A stretch of DNA of 64,000 nucleotides, taken from Burkholderia sp. Ax-1719 (GTDB taxonomy: Bacteria; Pseudomonadota; Gammaproteobacteria; Burkholderiales; Burkholderiaceae). A program made the position numbers and the translations under genes. How positions within the stretch are numbered: position 1 is the first letter of the stretch; every line of letters begins with the position of its first letter. Shown here piece after piece: positions 34,784-43,618 of this stretch. The notes under the pieces were generated by a model. It ran no database searches. It saw only the letters and a list, made by a program, of their open reading frames with translations, and had not been told where the DNA came from. Location of the stretch: positions 28,835 to 92,834 of the forward strand of contig NZ_VWWJ01000027.1 in NCBI RefSeq assembly GCF_011753055.1, given 5' to 3'.

Positions 34784-35587
34784 ATGGTCCATCCCCCGCA
34801 GCGGACGGCCCTGACCGGTCCGGCCCTCGTTCGTCTGCTTGCGCGTATCGCTGAAACCGACGCGCAGGCCTCGCAGCAGCCGCTCGCCGACCGGCTGAGC
34901 CAATGGCTCGGCTGGACGGACGCGATCGCGCTCTCGACGGTGCTAAGCGCGCCTGCGCCCGCCGAAGGCGGCCTGGTGGGCACGCCCGCGCGCGGCAACG
35001 GTGAAGACGAGGCGCAGCGCTGCCTGAGTTTGCGCTCGGCGCTGTCCAAGGCCATCGTCACCGATGGCGTGCTCGCGCCGCCGCGCCAGAACGCAAGTCA
35101 TGCGCGCCACGCCCGGACGCAGCCGGTGCAGGACATGCCAGAAATGCCTGCCGATTACACGCTGTTCCGCCAGAGCTATCTCGCGCTCCAGCAGAAAATG
35201 GAAGCCGATATCGGCGACCTGCGTACGCGCCTGCGCAACCGGCTCGCGGCCCAGTCGTCGGCGATGGCAAAGCTGGCTGCGCTCGATGCGGTGATGGAGC
35301 GCTCGCTTTCCGTGCGCGAGCGCACGCTGCTGGGCACGGTGCCCGGTCTGCTGGGCAAGTATTTCGAGCGTCTGCGCAAGGCCGCGCAGGCGGCCGAAGC
35401 CGTTGCACAAGCTCAGGCCGAAGCCCAGCCCGAAGGCGCGGCCGACGCCCAGGCAGACAGTAAAGACAGTACAACCGGCGCGTGGCTCACCACGTTCCGC
35501 AAAGATATGCAGAGCCTGTTGCTCGCCGAACTCGATGTTCGGTTCCAACCGGTCGAAGGGTTGCTCGCCGCCCTTCGCGCCCGCTAA
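34784..35587 (+). CDS. DUF3348 protein, first gene of the motor-like operon
   Basis: This 267-residue soluble protein has the layout of the DUF3348 family known from Burkholderiaceae. The start is a helical segment (TGPALVRLLARIAETDAQAS, then LADRLSQWLGWTDAIALSTV), then a charged linker. The middle part, from YTLFRQSYLALQQKMEADIG to about residue 210, looks alpha-helical, followed by an Ala/Gln-rich stretch and LLAELDVRFQPVEGLLAAL at the C-terminus. There is no signal peptide or membrane segment and no catalytic motif I can name. The next gene begins 10 bases after its stop. It may be a cytoplasmic partner of the motor-like membrane proteins. Confidence 0.82.
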   Translation: MVHPPQRTALTGPALVRLLARIAETDAQASQQPLADRLSQWLGWTDAIALSTVLSAPAPAEGGLVGTPARGNGEDEAQRCLSLRSALSKAIVTDGVLAPPRQNASHARHARTQPVQDMPEMPADYTLFRQSYLALQQKMEADIGDLRTRLRNRLAAQSSAMAKLAALDAVMERSLSVRERTLLGTVPGLLGKYFERLRKAAQAAEAVAQAQAEAQPEGAADAQADSKDSTTGAWLTTFRKDMQSLLLAELDVRFQPVEGLLAALRAR

Positions 35588-35597
35588 CGCAGACACT

Positions 35598-38500
35598 ATG
35601 TCCAGACTTCGCATCGATCTTGTTGTTTTCATCGCCGGCCTGCTCGCGGTTTGCTGGATCGGCGCCGCCTATGTCGGCTCCAACCCGCTCGCGCTGGCCG
35701 TCACGTTGCTGATCGGCGCCTGTTATATCGCCGGGGCGCTCGAATTGCGCCGCTACCGGCAGGCTACCGGCAGCCTCGCGCTGGCCGTGGACGCGCTGGC
35801 CGCGCCCTCGGCTGCCGCGCCCGCCACGCTCAACGCATGGCTAGAGCGCCTGCATCCGTCGCTGCGCAGCGCCGTGCGCGCGCGCGTCGAAGGCGAGCGG
35901 GCGGCCCTGCCCGGTCCGGCGCTCACGCCCTATCTGGTCGGCATGCTGGTGCTGCTGGGCATGCTGGGCACCCTGCTCGGCATGGTGACGACGCTGCGCG
36001 GCACCGGCATCGCGCTCGACGGCGCAACCGATCTCGACGGCATCCGCACCGCCCTCGCCGGTCCGATCCGCGGTCTGGGCTTCGCGTTCGGCACCTCGAT
36101 CGCGGGCGTGGCCAGCTCGGCGATGCTGGGCCTGCTGTCGGCGCTGTGCCGCCGCGAACGCATCGAGGCCGCCCAGCGCCTGGACGCGCAGGTCGCCACC
36201 ACGCTGCGTCCGTTCTCGCACGCGCATCAGCGCGAGGCGAGCTTTGCGCTGATGCAGCGTCAGGCCGAAGCGCTGCCGCTGCTGGCCGAGCGGCTGCAGT
36301 CGATGATGTCGGCTATCGAGCGCCAGAGCGCGTCGATGGGCGAGCGTCAGATCGCCAGCCAGGAAGCCTTCCTCGGCAATGCCGAAGCGACGTATGCGCG
36401 CCTCGCCTCGACGGTGGGCGATTCGCTCAAGGCCAGCGCCGCCGAAAGCGCGCGCGCTGCCGGCGCGGCCTTTGCGCCGGTTGTCGAAGCGACGATGGCG
36501 GGTCTCGCGCGTGAAAGCGCCGCCCTGCACGGCACGCTAACGCAGGCGGTGGAGCGTCAGCTCGACGGCCTCACGTCGGGTTTCGAGGCCAATGCCACTC
36601 GCGTAGCGGGCATCTGGAACGCCGCGCTCGACGAGCAGCGCCGCGCGGGCGAAGCGCTTGCCGACGATCTGCAGGGCGCGCTGGAGCGTTTCAGCGCCAC
36701 ATTCGAAACCCGTTCCGCCCATCTGGTGCGCGACGTCGATGCGCGCCTCGCGGCTTCGGCGGCGGGGGTTTCGCAGTCGTGGCAGGACGCGCTCGCGCGT
36801 CAGGAACAGGCGGGTGAAAAGCTCGCGGGCGATAACCAGCAGGCGCTGGCCGCCGCCGCCGCGACCTTCGAGCAGCATGCGGCGACACTCGTGCGCACCG
36901 TGGGCGAGGCGCAAGCCAGTCTGCAAACGCAACTCGCGGCGCGCGACGAGGCGCGCCTTGCAACCTGGCGCGCCACCCTCGACGACATGAGCACCGCGCT
37001 GCGCGACGAATGGCGCGCGGCGGGCACCCAGGCCGCCGACCAGCAACAGGCGATCTGCACGACACTCGCGCAGACCGCGGACGAGATCGTCGCGCGCACC
37101 GAAGCGCACGCGAACAGCACGCTCGCCGAAATCGCCCGCGCCACGGAAACGGCGGCAGCAGCCTGGCAAACGGCCAGCACGCAGGCGGCGCAGCGTCAGC
37201 AGGACGTTTGCGAAACGCTCGCGAGCACCGCCGGCACAATCGCGGCGCAGGCCGAGGCGCATACCAACAGCACCATCGCCGAAATCACGCGCGTCGCCGA
37301 GGCTTCGTCGACCGCATGGCAGACGGCGAGTGCACAGACGGCGGAACGTCAGCAGGCGATCTGCGACACGCTCGCCCAGACGGCAGCGGCCATCGCCGCA
37401 AGCACCGAAACGCACGCCAGCGGCACGATCGCGCAAATCGCCCGTGCAGCCGAAGCGAACGCGAACGCATGGCAAGCGGCAAGCACGCAAGCCGCCGAGC
37501 GCCAGCAAGCGATCTGCGATGCACTGACGCAAACCGCTACCGCGATTTCGATGCAAACCGAAGCGCACGCCAGCGGCACCATCGCTGAAATCGCCCGCGC
37601 CGCCGAAGCGAACGCAAGCGCGTGGCAAGCTGCAAGCACGCAAGCCGCCGAGCGCCAGCAAGCGATCTGCGATGCACTGACGCAAACCGCCACCGCGATT
37701 TCGATGCAAACCGAAGCGCACGCCAGCGGCACCATCGCTGAAATCGCCCGGGCGGCTGAAGCGAACGGCAACGCATGGCAAGCTGCAAGCACGCAAGCCG
37801 CCGAACGCCAGCAGGCCATCACCGAAGCGCTGGCGCAGACGGCCAACGCCATTTCGACGCAGACGGCTGCCCACGCCAAGGGCACGATTGAAGAAATCGC
37901 CCGCGCAGCCGAAGCGAACGCGAGCGCATGGCAAGCCGCCAGCACGCAAGCGGCCGAACGTCAGCAAGCCATCTGCGACGCACTCGCACACACCGCCAAC
38001 GCCATTTCCGCGCAAACGGAAGCCCACGCCAAGGGCACGATCGAAGAAATCGCCCGCGCCGCAGAAACCAACGCGAACGCATGGCAAGCCGCCAGCACGC
38101 AGGCCGCCGAACGCCAGCAGGCCATCAGCGAAGCGCTCACGCAAACCGCCAACGCCATTTCGGCGCAAACCGAAGCGCACGCCAGCGGCACCATCGCTGA
38201 AATCGCCCGCGCGGCTGAAGCCAACGCCAACGCATGGCAAGCCGCCAGCACGCAGGCCGCCGAGCGCCAGCAGGCCATCTGCGCGGCGCTCACGCAGACC
38301 GCCAGCGCCATCGCGGCGCAAACCGAAGCGCACGCCAACGGCACCATCGCCGAAATCGCGCGCCTCGTGGAAGCGGCATCGGAAGCGCCGCGCGTGGCCG
38401 CCGAAGTCGTCGGCGAACTGCGCCAGAAGCTCCACGAAAGCATGGTGCAGGACACCGCCATGCTGGAAGAGCGCGGCCGCCTGCTCGCCACCGTCACCAC

Positions 38501-38912
38501 GCTGCTTGACGCCGTGAATCACGCCAGCACCGAGCAGCGCGCGGCCATCGGCGCGCTCGTCGATACGTCGGCGGCTCTGCTCGAACGCGTGGGCGCGCGC
38601 TTCGACCAGCAGGTCGAAGCCGGGGCGCAGACGCTCGAAGGCGTCGCCGCGCAGGTCACGGGCAGCGCCGTCGAAATGTCGAGTCTGGGCGACGCCTTCA
38701 GCGTGGCCGTGCAGCACTTCGGCGCGTCGAACGACAAGCTCATGGCGCAGCTCGAACGCATCGAAGCCGCGCTCGACAAGTCGCTCGCCCGCAGCGACGA
38801 CCAGCTCGCCTACTACGTCGCCCAGGCGCGCGAAGTGGTCGATCTGAGCCTGCTGTCGCAAAAGCAGATCGTCGATAGCCTGCAACGTCTGGCCGGAAGC
38901 GAAGCCGCATGA
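35598..38912 (+). CDS. DUF802 protein: MotA/ZorA-like membrane subunit with a giant helical tail
   Basis: This 1104-residue protein has four predicted membrane helices: about 8-27, 30-48, 111-130 (PYLVGMLVLLGMLGTLLGMV) and 157-183 (RGLGFAFGTSIAGVASSAML). Helices 3 and 4 match the MotA/TolQ/ExbB core, most closely in the form seen in ZorA of Zorya defence systems. Residues 184-1104 are an almost uninterrupted Ala/Gln/Glu-rich helical tail that includes nine 51-residue repeats (477-935), the region named DUF802. Its stop overlaps the next gene by 4 bases. By analogy to 5:2 rotary motors it would form a pentamer around the OmpA-like subunit, with the tail projecting into the cytoplasm. The motor role is inferred. 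Confidence 0.85.
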   Translation: MSRLRIDLVVFIAGLLAVCWIGAAYVGSNPLALAVTLLIGACYIAGALELRRYRQATGSLALAVDALAAPSAAAPATLNAWLERLHPSLRSAVRARVEGERAALPGPALTPYLVGMLVLLGMLGTLLGMVTTLRGTGIALDGATDLDGIRTALAGPIRGLGFAFGTSIAGVASSAMLGLLSALCRRERIEAAQRLDAQVATTLRPFSHAHQREASFALMQRQAEALPLLAERLQSMMSAIERQSASMGERQIASQEAFLGNAEATYARLASTVGDSLKASAAESARAAGAAFAPVVEATMAGLARESAALHGTLTQAVERQLDGLTSGFEANATRVAGIWNAALDEQRRAGEALADDLQGALERFSATFETRSAHLVRDVDARLAASAAGVSQSWQDALARQEQAGEKLAGDNQQALAAAAATFEQHAATLVRTVGEAQASLQTQLAARDEARLATWRATLDDMSTALRDEWRAAGTQAADQQQAICTTLAQTADEIVARTEAHANSTLAEIARATETAAAAWQTASTQAAQRQQDVCETLASTAGTIAAQAEAHTNSTIAEITRVAEASSTAWQTASAQTAERQQAICDTLAQTAAAIAASTETHASGTIAQIARAAEANANAWQAASTQAAERQQAICDALTQTATAISMQTEAHASGTIAEIARAAEANASAWQAASTQAAERQQAICDALTQTATAISMQTEAHASGTIAEIARAAEANGNAWQAASTQAAERQQAITEALAQTANAISTQTAAHAKGTIEEIARAAEANASAWQAASTQAAERQQAICDALAHTANAISAQTEAHAKGTIEEIARAAETNANAWQAASTQAAERQQAISEALTQTANAISAQTEAHASGTIAEIARAAEANANAWQAASTQAAERQQAICAALTQTASAIAAQTEAHANGTIAEIARLVEAASEAPRVAAEVVGELRQKLHESMVQDTAMLEERGRLLATVTTLLDAVNHASTEQRAAIGALVDTSAALLERVGARFDQQVEAGAQTLEGVAAQVTGSAVEMSSLGDAFSVAVQHFGASNDKLMAQLERIEAALDKSLARSDDQLAYYVAQAREVVDLSLLSQKQIVDSLQRLAGSEAA
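37026..38402 (+). repeat. Nine tandem 153-bp (51-residue) repeats in the DUF802 gene
   Basis: Nine in-frame units follow without spacers. The unit consensus begins TQAAERQQAICDALTQTA, continues ISxQTEAHASGTIAEIARAA and ends with EANAxAWQAAS. Units 4 and 5 are nearly identical in DNA, and the outer units (1, 2 and 9) are more diverged, the usual pattern of repeat growth from the middle. A Trp-anchored helical period and a near-invariant Cys are shared by most copies; units 6 and 8 lack the Cys. Confidence 0.92.
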
Positions 38913-39586
38913 ACGACGAAATCGACGGCGGCGTAGAGCCTACCGCGCCAGTCTGGGCCGCGTTCGGCGACCTGATGGCGGCGCTGCTAGGCGCGTTCGT
39001 GCTGATACTCGTCGGCGTGATCGGCATGCAGATGGAAGCGTCCTCGCGTCTCGCGCACGAGGTCAAGGCGCGCCAGCTCGAAGCGCAGCGCCGCCAGACC
39101 CTGGAGCAGGCGCTGGCCGGCCCGCTTGCGGCGGGGCGCGTGACGCTCGTGAACGGTCGTATCGGCATTAGCGGCAGCGTGCTGTTCGCGCTCAATTCCG
39201 ACCAGTTGCAGCCCGAGGGCCGCGACCTGCTCAAGACGCTGGCTGGCCCGCTCACGGCGTATCTGCACGATCGCGACGAAATCCTCATGGTGAGCGGTTT
39301 CGCCGACGACCAGCAGGTCCACGCGGGCAATCGCCGCTTCGCCGACAACTGGGAACTGTCCGCCGAGCGCGCGCTGACCGTCACGCGCGCGTTCATCGAT
39401 GCGGGTGTGCCGGCATCGTCGGTGTTTGCCGCGGCTTTCGGGTCGGAGCAACCGGTCAGCTCGAACGCCGATGAAGCCGGGCGCGCGAAGAATCGCCGGG
39501 TGGAAATCGCGCCTGTGCCGCGTTCGTCGAGCATGAGCAACGCCGCGGCGAAACATCAAGACGCCGCGCAGAACGCTCATGAATGA
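38909..39586 (+). CDS. OmpA/MotB/ZorB-like peptidoglycan-binding subunit
   Basis: This 225-residue protein has a short cytoplasmic start, then a single membrane helix (about 15-40; PVWAAFGDLMAALLGAFVLI). Asp21 sits at the start of that helix, where MotB and ZorB carry their ion-translocating aspartate. An OmpA-type peptidoglycan-binding domain follows (about 95-210), with VSGFADDQQVHAGNRRFADN, then WELSAERALTVTRAF and AKNRRVEIAPVP. It overlaps the DUF802 gene by 4 bases (ATGA) and the next gene by 8, so all three are translationally coupled. It would anchor the complex to the cell wall as the stator core. Confidence 0.93.
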   Translation: MNDEIDGGVEPTAPVWAAFGDLMAALLGAFVLILVGVIGMQMEASSRLAHEVKARQLEAQRRQTLEQALAGPLAAGRVTLVNGRIGISGSVLFALNSDQLQPEGRDLLKTLAGPLTAYLHDRDEILMVSGFADDQQVHAGNRRFADNWELSAERALTVTRAFIDAGVPASSVFAAAFGSEQPVSSNADEAGRAKNRRVEIAPVPRSSSMSNAAAKHQDAAQNAHE

Positions 39587-40214
39587 CCGCATGCAAAACG
39601 TTGCGCAGGCATCGAATCCGCCTTGCACCGATTGCGTGAGCGACGCGCGCGCGACGCTCGACGGCTGGCGCGCGCAGGGCGCGGATCGCCTCGATCCGGT
39701 GGGCTTCGCAACGCTCGACGCGCTGGAAAAGCGTGCGCAGGCGCTCACAGGCGCGGCGCGCGACGTGCTCGATGCGCGCATCGCGACGCGTCTTGCTGCC
39801 TATGCACAGCAGATCGAAGCACAAGGCAATGCGTCGGCGACGGCTCAAGACACGTCAGCAAACAACGCCTTCGCGGCGTTGATCGAAGCGATGTCGCGCG
39901 AAGCACGCGACGGCGCGCCCGGCGCACTGCTCGATTATTTCCGCGACGTCTGGCAGAAGGTCAGCGCCGACCAGCAAGTGCAACAATCGCTCGACCAGGT
40001 GCCCAAAAACGCGGGTCCGCTCAATTCGAGCAGCCTCGTGCACCGCGCGCTCTTTCTGATGCGCGATCTCTCGCCGGGCTATCTGCGTCAGTTTCTCGCT
40101 TACGCCGATGGACTGGCGTGGCTCGAAGACCTCAACGCGGCCATCGCGCCGCCTGCCGCTCAAGCCGCGCAGGCCAGCGCCACCAAAAAGCCCCGCCGCA
40201 CACGCGCACGGTAA
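39579..40214 (+). CDS. DUF2894 protein, last gene of the motor-like operon
   Basis: This 211-residue soluble protein matches the DUF2894 layout. An N-terminal segment with CTDC leads into ARATLDGWRAQGADRLDPVG, and the C-terminal half contains LLDYFRDVWQKVSADQQVQQ and SSLVHRALFLMRDLSPGYLR. The tail is strongly basic (KKPRRTRAR). No signal peptide, membrane helix or nuclease motif is visible. Its start overlaps the OmpA-like gene by 8 bases; a second ATG four codons in is possible. Function is unknown. A cytoplasmic effector or adaptor of the motor is a reasonable guess. Confidence 0.8.
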   Translation: MNDRMQNVAQASNPPCTDCVSDARATLDGWRAQGADRLDPVGFATLDALEKRAQALTGAARDVLDARIATRLAAYAQQIEAQGNASATAQDTSANNAFAALIEAMSREARDGAPGALLDYFRDVWQKVSADQQVQQSLDQVPKNAGPLNSSSLVHRALFLMRDLSPGYLRQFLAYADGLAWLEDLNAAIAPPAAQAAQASATKKPRRTRAR

Positions 40215-40319
40215 GGCTGCACGAGCACTTCCGCGTCGTCCTTCGCGCCTTCCGTGGCATGATCGCAGCGTCCTGCTGCATCCCTCCCGCCATCGGTTTC
40301 GTTCAACGGAGCGCGCAAC

Positions 40320-41420
40320 ATGTCACGATCCCTGTCCCGCCTCGCCGGCGTCTGCGCGGGCGTCCTCGCCTGCGCCGCGCTGCTCACGGCCTCGGTGGCG
40401 TTCTCCTGCACGCGCGCGCTCTACGTGGGCGATAGCGGCCTCGTCATCACGGGTCGCAATATGGACTGGTCGGAAGACATGCGTTCGAATCTCTGGGTTT
40501 TTCCCGCTGGCATCGAACGCGACGGCAACGCCGGACCGAAGTCGCCGCGCTGGCGCGCGAAATACGGCAGCGTGGTGGTATCGGGTTATGACATCGGCAG
40601 CGTGGACGGCATGAACGAGCGCGGCCTGGTCGCCAATGCGCTGTATCTCTCGGAAACCGATTACGGCAAGCCCGACCCGAAGCGCGCACCGATGGCGATC
40701 AGCCTGTGGGCGCAATATGTACTCGACAACTACGCGAACGTCGACGAAGCCGTGCAGGCGCTCGCCAAAGAGTCGTTCCAGATCATTGCGCCGCCGCTGC
40801 CCAACGGCAAACCCATCACGATCCACCTCTCGCTTTCGGATGCCAGCGGCGACTCCGCGATCCTCGAATATCTCGACGGCAAGCTCGTGATCCATCACGG
40901 CAAGGCTTATCGCATCATGACCAATTCGCCGATCTACAGCGAACAGCTCGCACTCGACACTTACTGGAAGGGTATTGGCGGCCTGAGCTTCCTGCCGGGC
41001 ACCAACCGCGCCGCCGACCGCTTCGTACGTGCGTCTTTCCTGCTCGATGCGATTCCGAAGAGCCCGGATCCCAACTACATGGCCGGCGTGCCGCAGCAGA
41101 ACGGCGCGTATCAGCAGGTTGCGAGCGTGATGAGCCTGATGCGCTCGGTGAGCGTGCCGCTGGGCATTCGCACGCCTGAAACGCCCAATCTGTCTTCGAC
41201 GATCTGGCGCACCGTGGCCGATCAGACCGACCTCGTCTACTACTTCGATTCAGCCACGCGGCCCGATACATTCTGGGTGTCGCTGCGCAAGCTCGATCTC
41301 AAGCCGGGCGCACCGGTCTTGAAACTCACGATCGAATCGGGGCAGATGTTCTCGGGCGAAACCGCCGACAAATTCGTGCCCACGCCCTCGTTCAAGTTCA
41401 TGCCTGCGCCCGCTCCGTAA
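40320..41420 (+). CDS. Exported linear amide C-N hydrolase (choloylglycine hydrolase family)
   Basis: This 366-residue Ntn-fold amidase has a signal peptide (1-29, ending SVAFS) that leaves Cys30 as the new N-terminus and nucleophile. Arg46 and Asp49 in GRNMDW keep the Cys-Arg-Asp spacing of bile-salt hydrolases and penicillin V acylases. Asn-containing blocks (MNERGLVANALYLSE and MTNSPIYSEQL) also fit. In Gram-negative bacteria such enzymes are periplasmic and may cleave acyl-homoserine lactones, penicillin V or other amides; the substrate is not known here. GGAG precedes the ATG. Its end overlaps the convergent AraC gene by 23 bases. Confidence 0.9.
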   Translation: MSRSLSRLAGVCAGVLACAALLTASVAFSCTRALYVGDSGLVITGRNMDWSEDMRSNLWVFPAGIERDGNAGPKSPRWRAKYGSVVVSGYDIGSVDGMNERGLVANALYLSETDYGKPDPKRAPMAISLWAQYVLDNYANVDEAVQALAKESFQIIAPPLPNGKPITIHLSLSDASGDSAILEYLDGKLVIHHGKAYRIMTNSPIYSEQLALDTYWKGIGGLSFLPGTNRAADRFVRASFLLDAIPKSPDPNYMAGVPQQNGAYQQVASVMSLMRSVSVPLGIRTPETPNLSSTIWRTVADQTDLVYYFDSATRPDTFWVSLRKLDLKPGAPVLKLTIESGQMFSGETADKFVPTPSFKFMPAPAP

Positions 41421-42399
41421 CGTCACCACGCGCGGTGGTTGCGGGCTTTGGCGCGTCGTAGGGGTCTTTCACGCTGCGCGCGTATTGCTTGGGCGCCATG
41501 CCCGACCAGCGCCGGAACGCACGAATAAACGCCTTCTCCGACGCATAGCCCACGCTCGTGGCGATCTCGATCAGACGCCGCCGCGAGTCGCGCAGCGCGC
41601 CGCTCGCCACATACATGCGATACGCCGTGAGATGGCCGATGGGCGTTTCCTCGACCAGTTCGACAAAGCGTGCGCTAAAGCGCGAACGCGACATGCCCGC
41701 AGTGGCTGCAAGCGATTCAACAGTCCATTCGCGTTCCGGGTAGCGATGCAACTGCGCGATCGCTCGGCCGATCTGCGGATCCATGAGACCACGCAGCCAG
41801 CCCGTATGACTGATCGCCGACGATAGATGCGCGCGCAACAACTGCACGAACAGTACATCGGCGAGACGCGCCGCCGCCACGGCCCAGCCGGGCTGGCACG
41901 CCATCGATTCGCGGATAAACGCCATCAGCGTATCCGCCAGCCAGGGGCCCACAGCCGGGTCGCTGGCGCGCACGTGAATCAGTGGCGGCAGCACGGAGAA
42001 AAGCGGATTGCGCACGGCCTCGCGATAAAAAATGATGCCCGTGTACAACTCGCTCGCGAGGCCGCCGCTGCCTACATTCAGCCGCAACGGCGTGTCGAAG
42101 CGCGCATGGATGCCCGCTTGCGCGACGAGATCGTCGAAAGGCACAGGCTCGACACCCGGCGCCGAACTCAGCACGTGGGCGTGACCGTGCGGCAGCAGCA
42201 CGAAATCGCCTACCTCGACGCGCAAAGGCTCCATCCCGTCCGTTGCAATATAAAACGGGCCGCCGAAGCCCGTTCGGAACGCCGCGCCCTCCACGGCCGG
42301 TTTGGCGATCGCCCACGGTGCATTGAGCAAGAAATGCCCTGTCACCACGGCGTCCGCGCGCAGGTCCGCCAGCGCGGCGCTCAGCAGGTCCATCGCCAT
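41398..42399 (-). CDS. AraC-family transcriptional regulator (cupin_6 type)
   Basis: This 333-residue regulator has an N-terminal cupin sensor (about 1-180; MEPLRVEVGDFVLLPHGHAH is the metal or ligand motif). The C-terminal double helix-turn-helix (about 215-315) contains TVESLAATAGMSRSRFSARF, RLIEIATSVGYASEKAFIRA and FRRWSGMAPKQYAR. The cupin_6 subgroup often controls adjacent oxidoreductase or dehydrogenase genes. It lies downstream of, and in the same direction as, the porin, cytochrome and molybdenum hydroxylase genes, so it may control that group. Confidence 0.92.
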   Translation of the reverse strand: MAMDLLSAALADLRADAVVTGHFLLNAPWAIAKPAVEGAAFRTGFGGPFYIATDGMEPLRVEVGDFVLLPHGHAHVLSSAPGVEPVPFDDLVAQAGIHARFDTPLRLNVGSGGLASELYTGIIFYREAVRNPLFSVLPPLIHVRASDPAVGPWLADTLMAFIRESMACQPGWAVAAARLADVLFVQLLRAHLSSAISHTGWLRGLMDPQIGRAIAQLHRYPEREWTVESLAATAGMSRSRFSARFVELVEETPIGHLTAYRMYVASGALRDSRRRLIEIATSVGYASEKAFIRAFRRWSGMAPKQYARSVKDPYDAPKPATTARGDVTERAQA

Positions 42400-42453
42400 T
42401 GTGTCGTCTCCGTCATGTTTTTCTGGGCGCGGCGTACCGCTGCGGGCAGAGTG

Positions 42454-43527
42454 TTAAAAGCGCTGCTGGATACCCATCATCGCGCCAAGCTGGTTTGCGC
42501 CCGTTGTGACCGTGCCTGCCGCCGCCACCGCATTCGCCGCCTGCGCGCTATTCATCATGTAACCCAGCGAAGCATAAAGCGTGGTGCGCTTCGAAATAAA
42601 ATAATTCGCGCGCGCAATTAGCAGGGTCGAATTCGAATGCTCGCGCAAGATGTAGCGCACGGTCTGCGCGTCGAGCGAGAAAGTGGGCACCACGTACCAG
42701 GTAGCGCCGAGGAAGAAAATATCGGATTGAGCGTGCTCCGCCGCCGAGGTATTGCGGCGGATCCAGCCGCCGCCCAGCTTCGCCGGGCCGTATTTCACAT
42801 ACGCATCGACGATGGTGCGTTTATCCACGTCCGCGCTGCTCACGAGCGGCGCCGAAGCGCCTGGGCCGCCGTACATCACGTCATAGGATGCCGCCGCGCC
42901 GCCCCACGCGTTGTCGTAGGCCAGCATCATCGTGTACTGGCGGCAGGCGACGGCGTCGCCGGGCAACTGGCCCGCGCAATTGGTCGCCGAAGGACCGGCC
43001 GGACCCGCCGCGTCGCGCCCGAAGCTATACGTGCCGCCCAGCGTGACACCATGAAATTTGCCCATGTAGCCCACGGCATTGTCGCTGCGCGCGTTGGGCA
43101 GATAGCTGTCGAAACTGGCCATCGAATGAATCGACGGGCCGATTACGTCCGCGTTGAACAGCGCGTACATCGACATGTTCATCTGCCGGCCCAGCGTGAG
43201 CGTACCGAATGTGCTGCTCACGCCCACATTCGCCTGACGCCCAAACAGGCGGCCGCCATAGTTGAGCGTCCCGCTGCCGGGCGCGAAGCCGCTTTCCAGC
43301 ACGAAGAAGGTTTTGTAGCCGCCGCCCAGATCCTCCTCGCCCTTCAGCCCGAAGCGTGACGGCACTTCGCCCGTGAGCGTGGGCATGCCCACGAACGAGC
43401 CGCCCTTGGCGGCGTTGTTGTAGTACTCGATACCCGTATCGACGATACCGTAGAGGGTCACACTGCTTTGTCCCCATGCCATGGCCGATGCCACGGCCAG
43501 CGTTGCCGCCACGAGAGTTCTCTTCAT
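42454..43527 (-). CDS. Gram-negative porin (OmpC-type, betaproteobacterial)
   Basis: This 357-residue outer-membrane porin has a signal peptide (1-19, ending AMAWG) followed by QSSVTLYGIVDTGIEYYNNA, the hallmark start of Burkholderiales porins. SRFGLKGEEDLGGGYKTFF, the GRQANVGVSSTFGTLTLGRQ segment and the C-terminal Phe of a 16-strand barrel are also present. GGAGA lies before the ATG. It is in line with the cytochrome gene 91 bases upstream and could admit the substrate of the hydroxylase encoded there, but such porins are usually general. Confidence 0.95.
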   Translation of the reverse strand: MKRTLVAATLAVASAMAWGQSSVTLYGIVDTGIEYYNNAAKGGSFVGMPTLTGEVPSRFGLKGEEDLGGGYKTFFVLESGFAPGSGTLNYGGRLFGRQANVGVSSTFGTLTLGRQMNMSMYALFNADVIGPSIHSMASFDSYLPNARSDNAVGYMGKFHGVTLGGTYSFGRDAAGPAGPSATNCAGQLPGDAVACRQYTMMLAYDNAWGGAAASYDVMYGGPGASAPLVSSADVDKRTIVDAYVKYGPAKLGGGWIRRNTSAAEHAQSDIFFLGATWYVVPTFSLDAQTVRYILREHSNSTLLIARANYFISKRTTLYASLGYMMNSAQAANAVAAAGTVTTGANQLGAMMGIQQRF

Positions 43528-43618
43528 TGCGATCTCCGAACCATTATTCAGTCATGCTGATTTATTGGAATGCGTGCCGGTCCTGATTCGAGGTCCGGCA
43601 CGGTACTGCGGGTGCGAT

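Noticed and set aside
34567..35061. A 164-codon minus-strand frame upstream of tpsA
   Set aside because: Most of it is antisense to the DUF3348 gene, and its intergenic end is a Gly-rich run without a domain or start signal.
37026..38402. Regular 153-bp repeats considered as a CRISPR-like array
   Set aside because: The units are long, without unique spacers, and lie in frame within a coding sequence.
36537..38885. A 782-codon minus-strand frame opposite the DUF802 gene
   Set aside because: It reflects the repeat structure of the plus-strand gene, has no ribosome-binding site, and its composition (Arg, Gly, Phe repeats) is typical of an antisense frame.
34784..40214. Calling this a complete Zorya defence system
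   Set aside because: No ZorC, ZorD (helicase/nuclease) or ZorE (HNH) gene is present and the flanking proteins are DUF3348 and DUF2894; only the motor pair is comparable.
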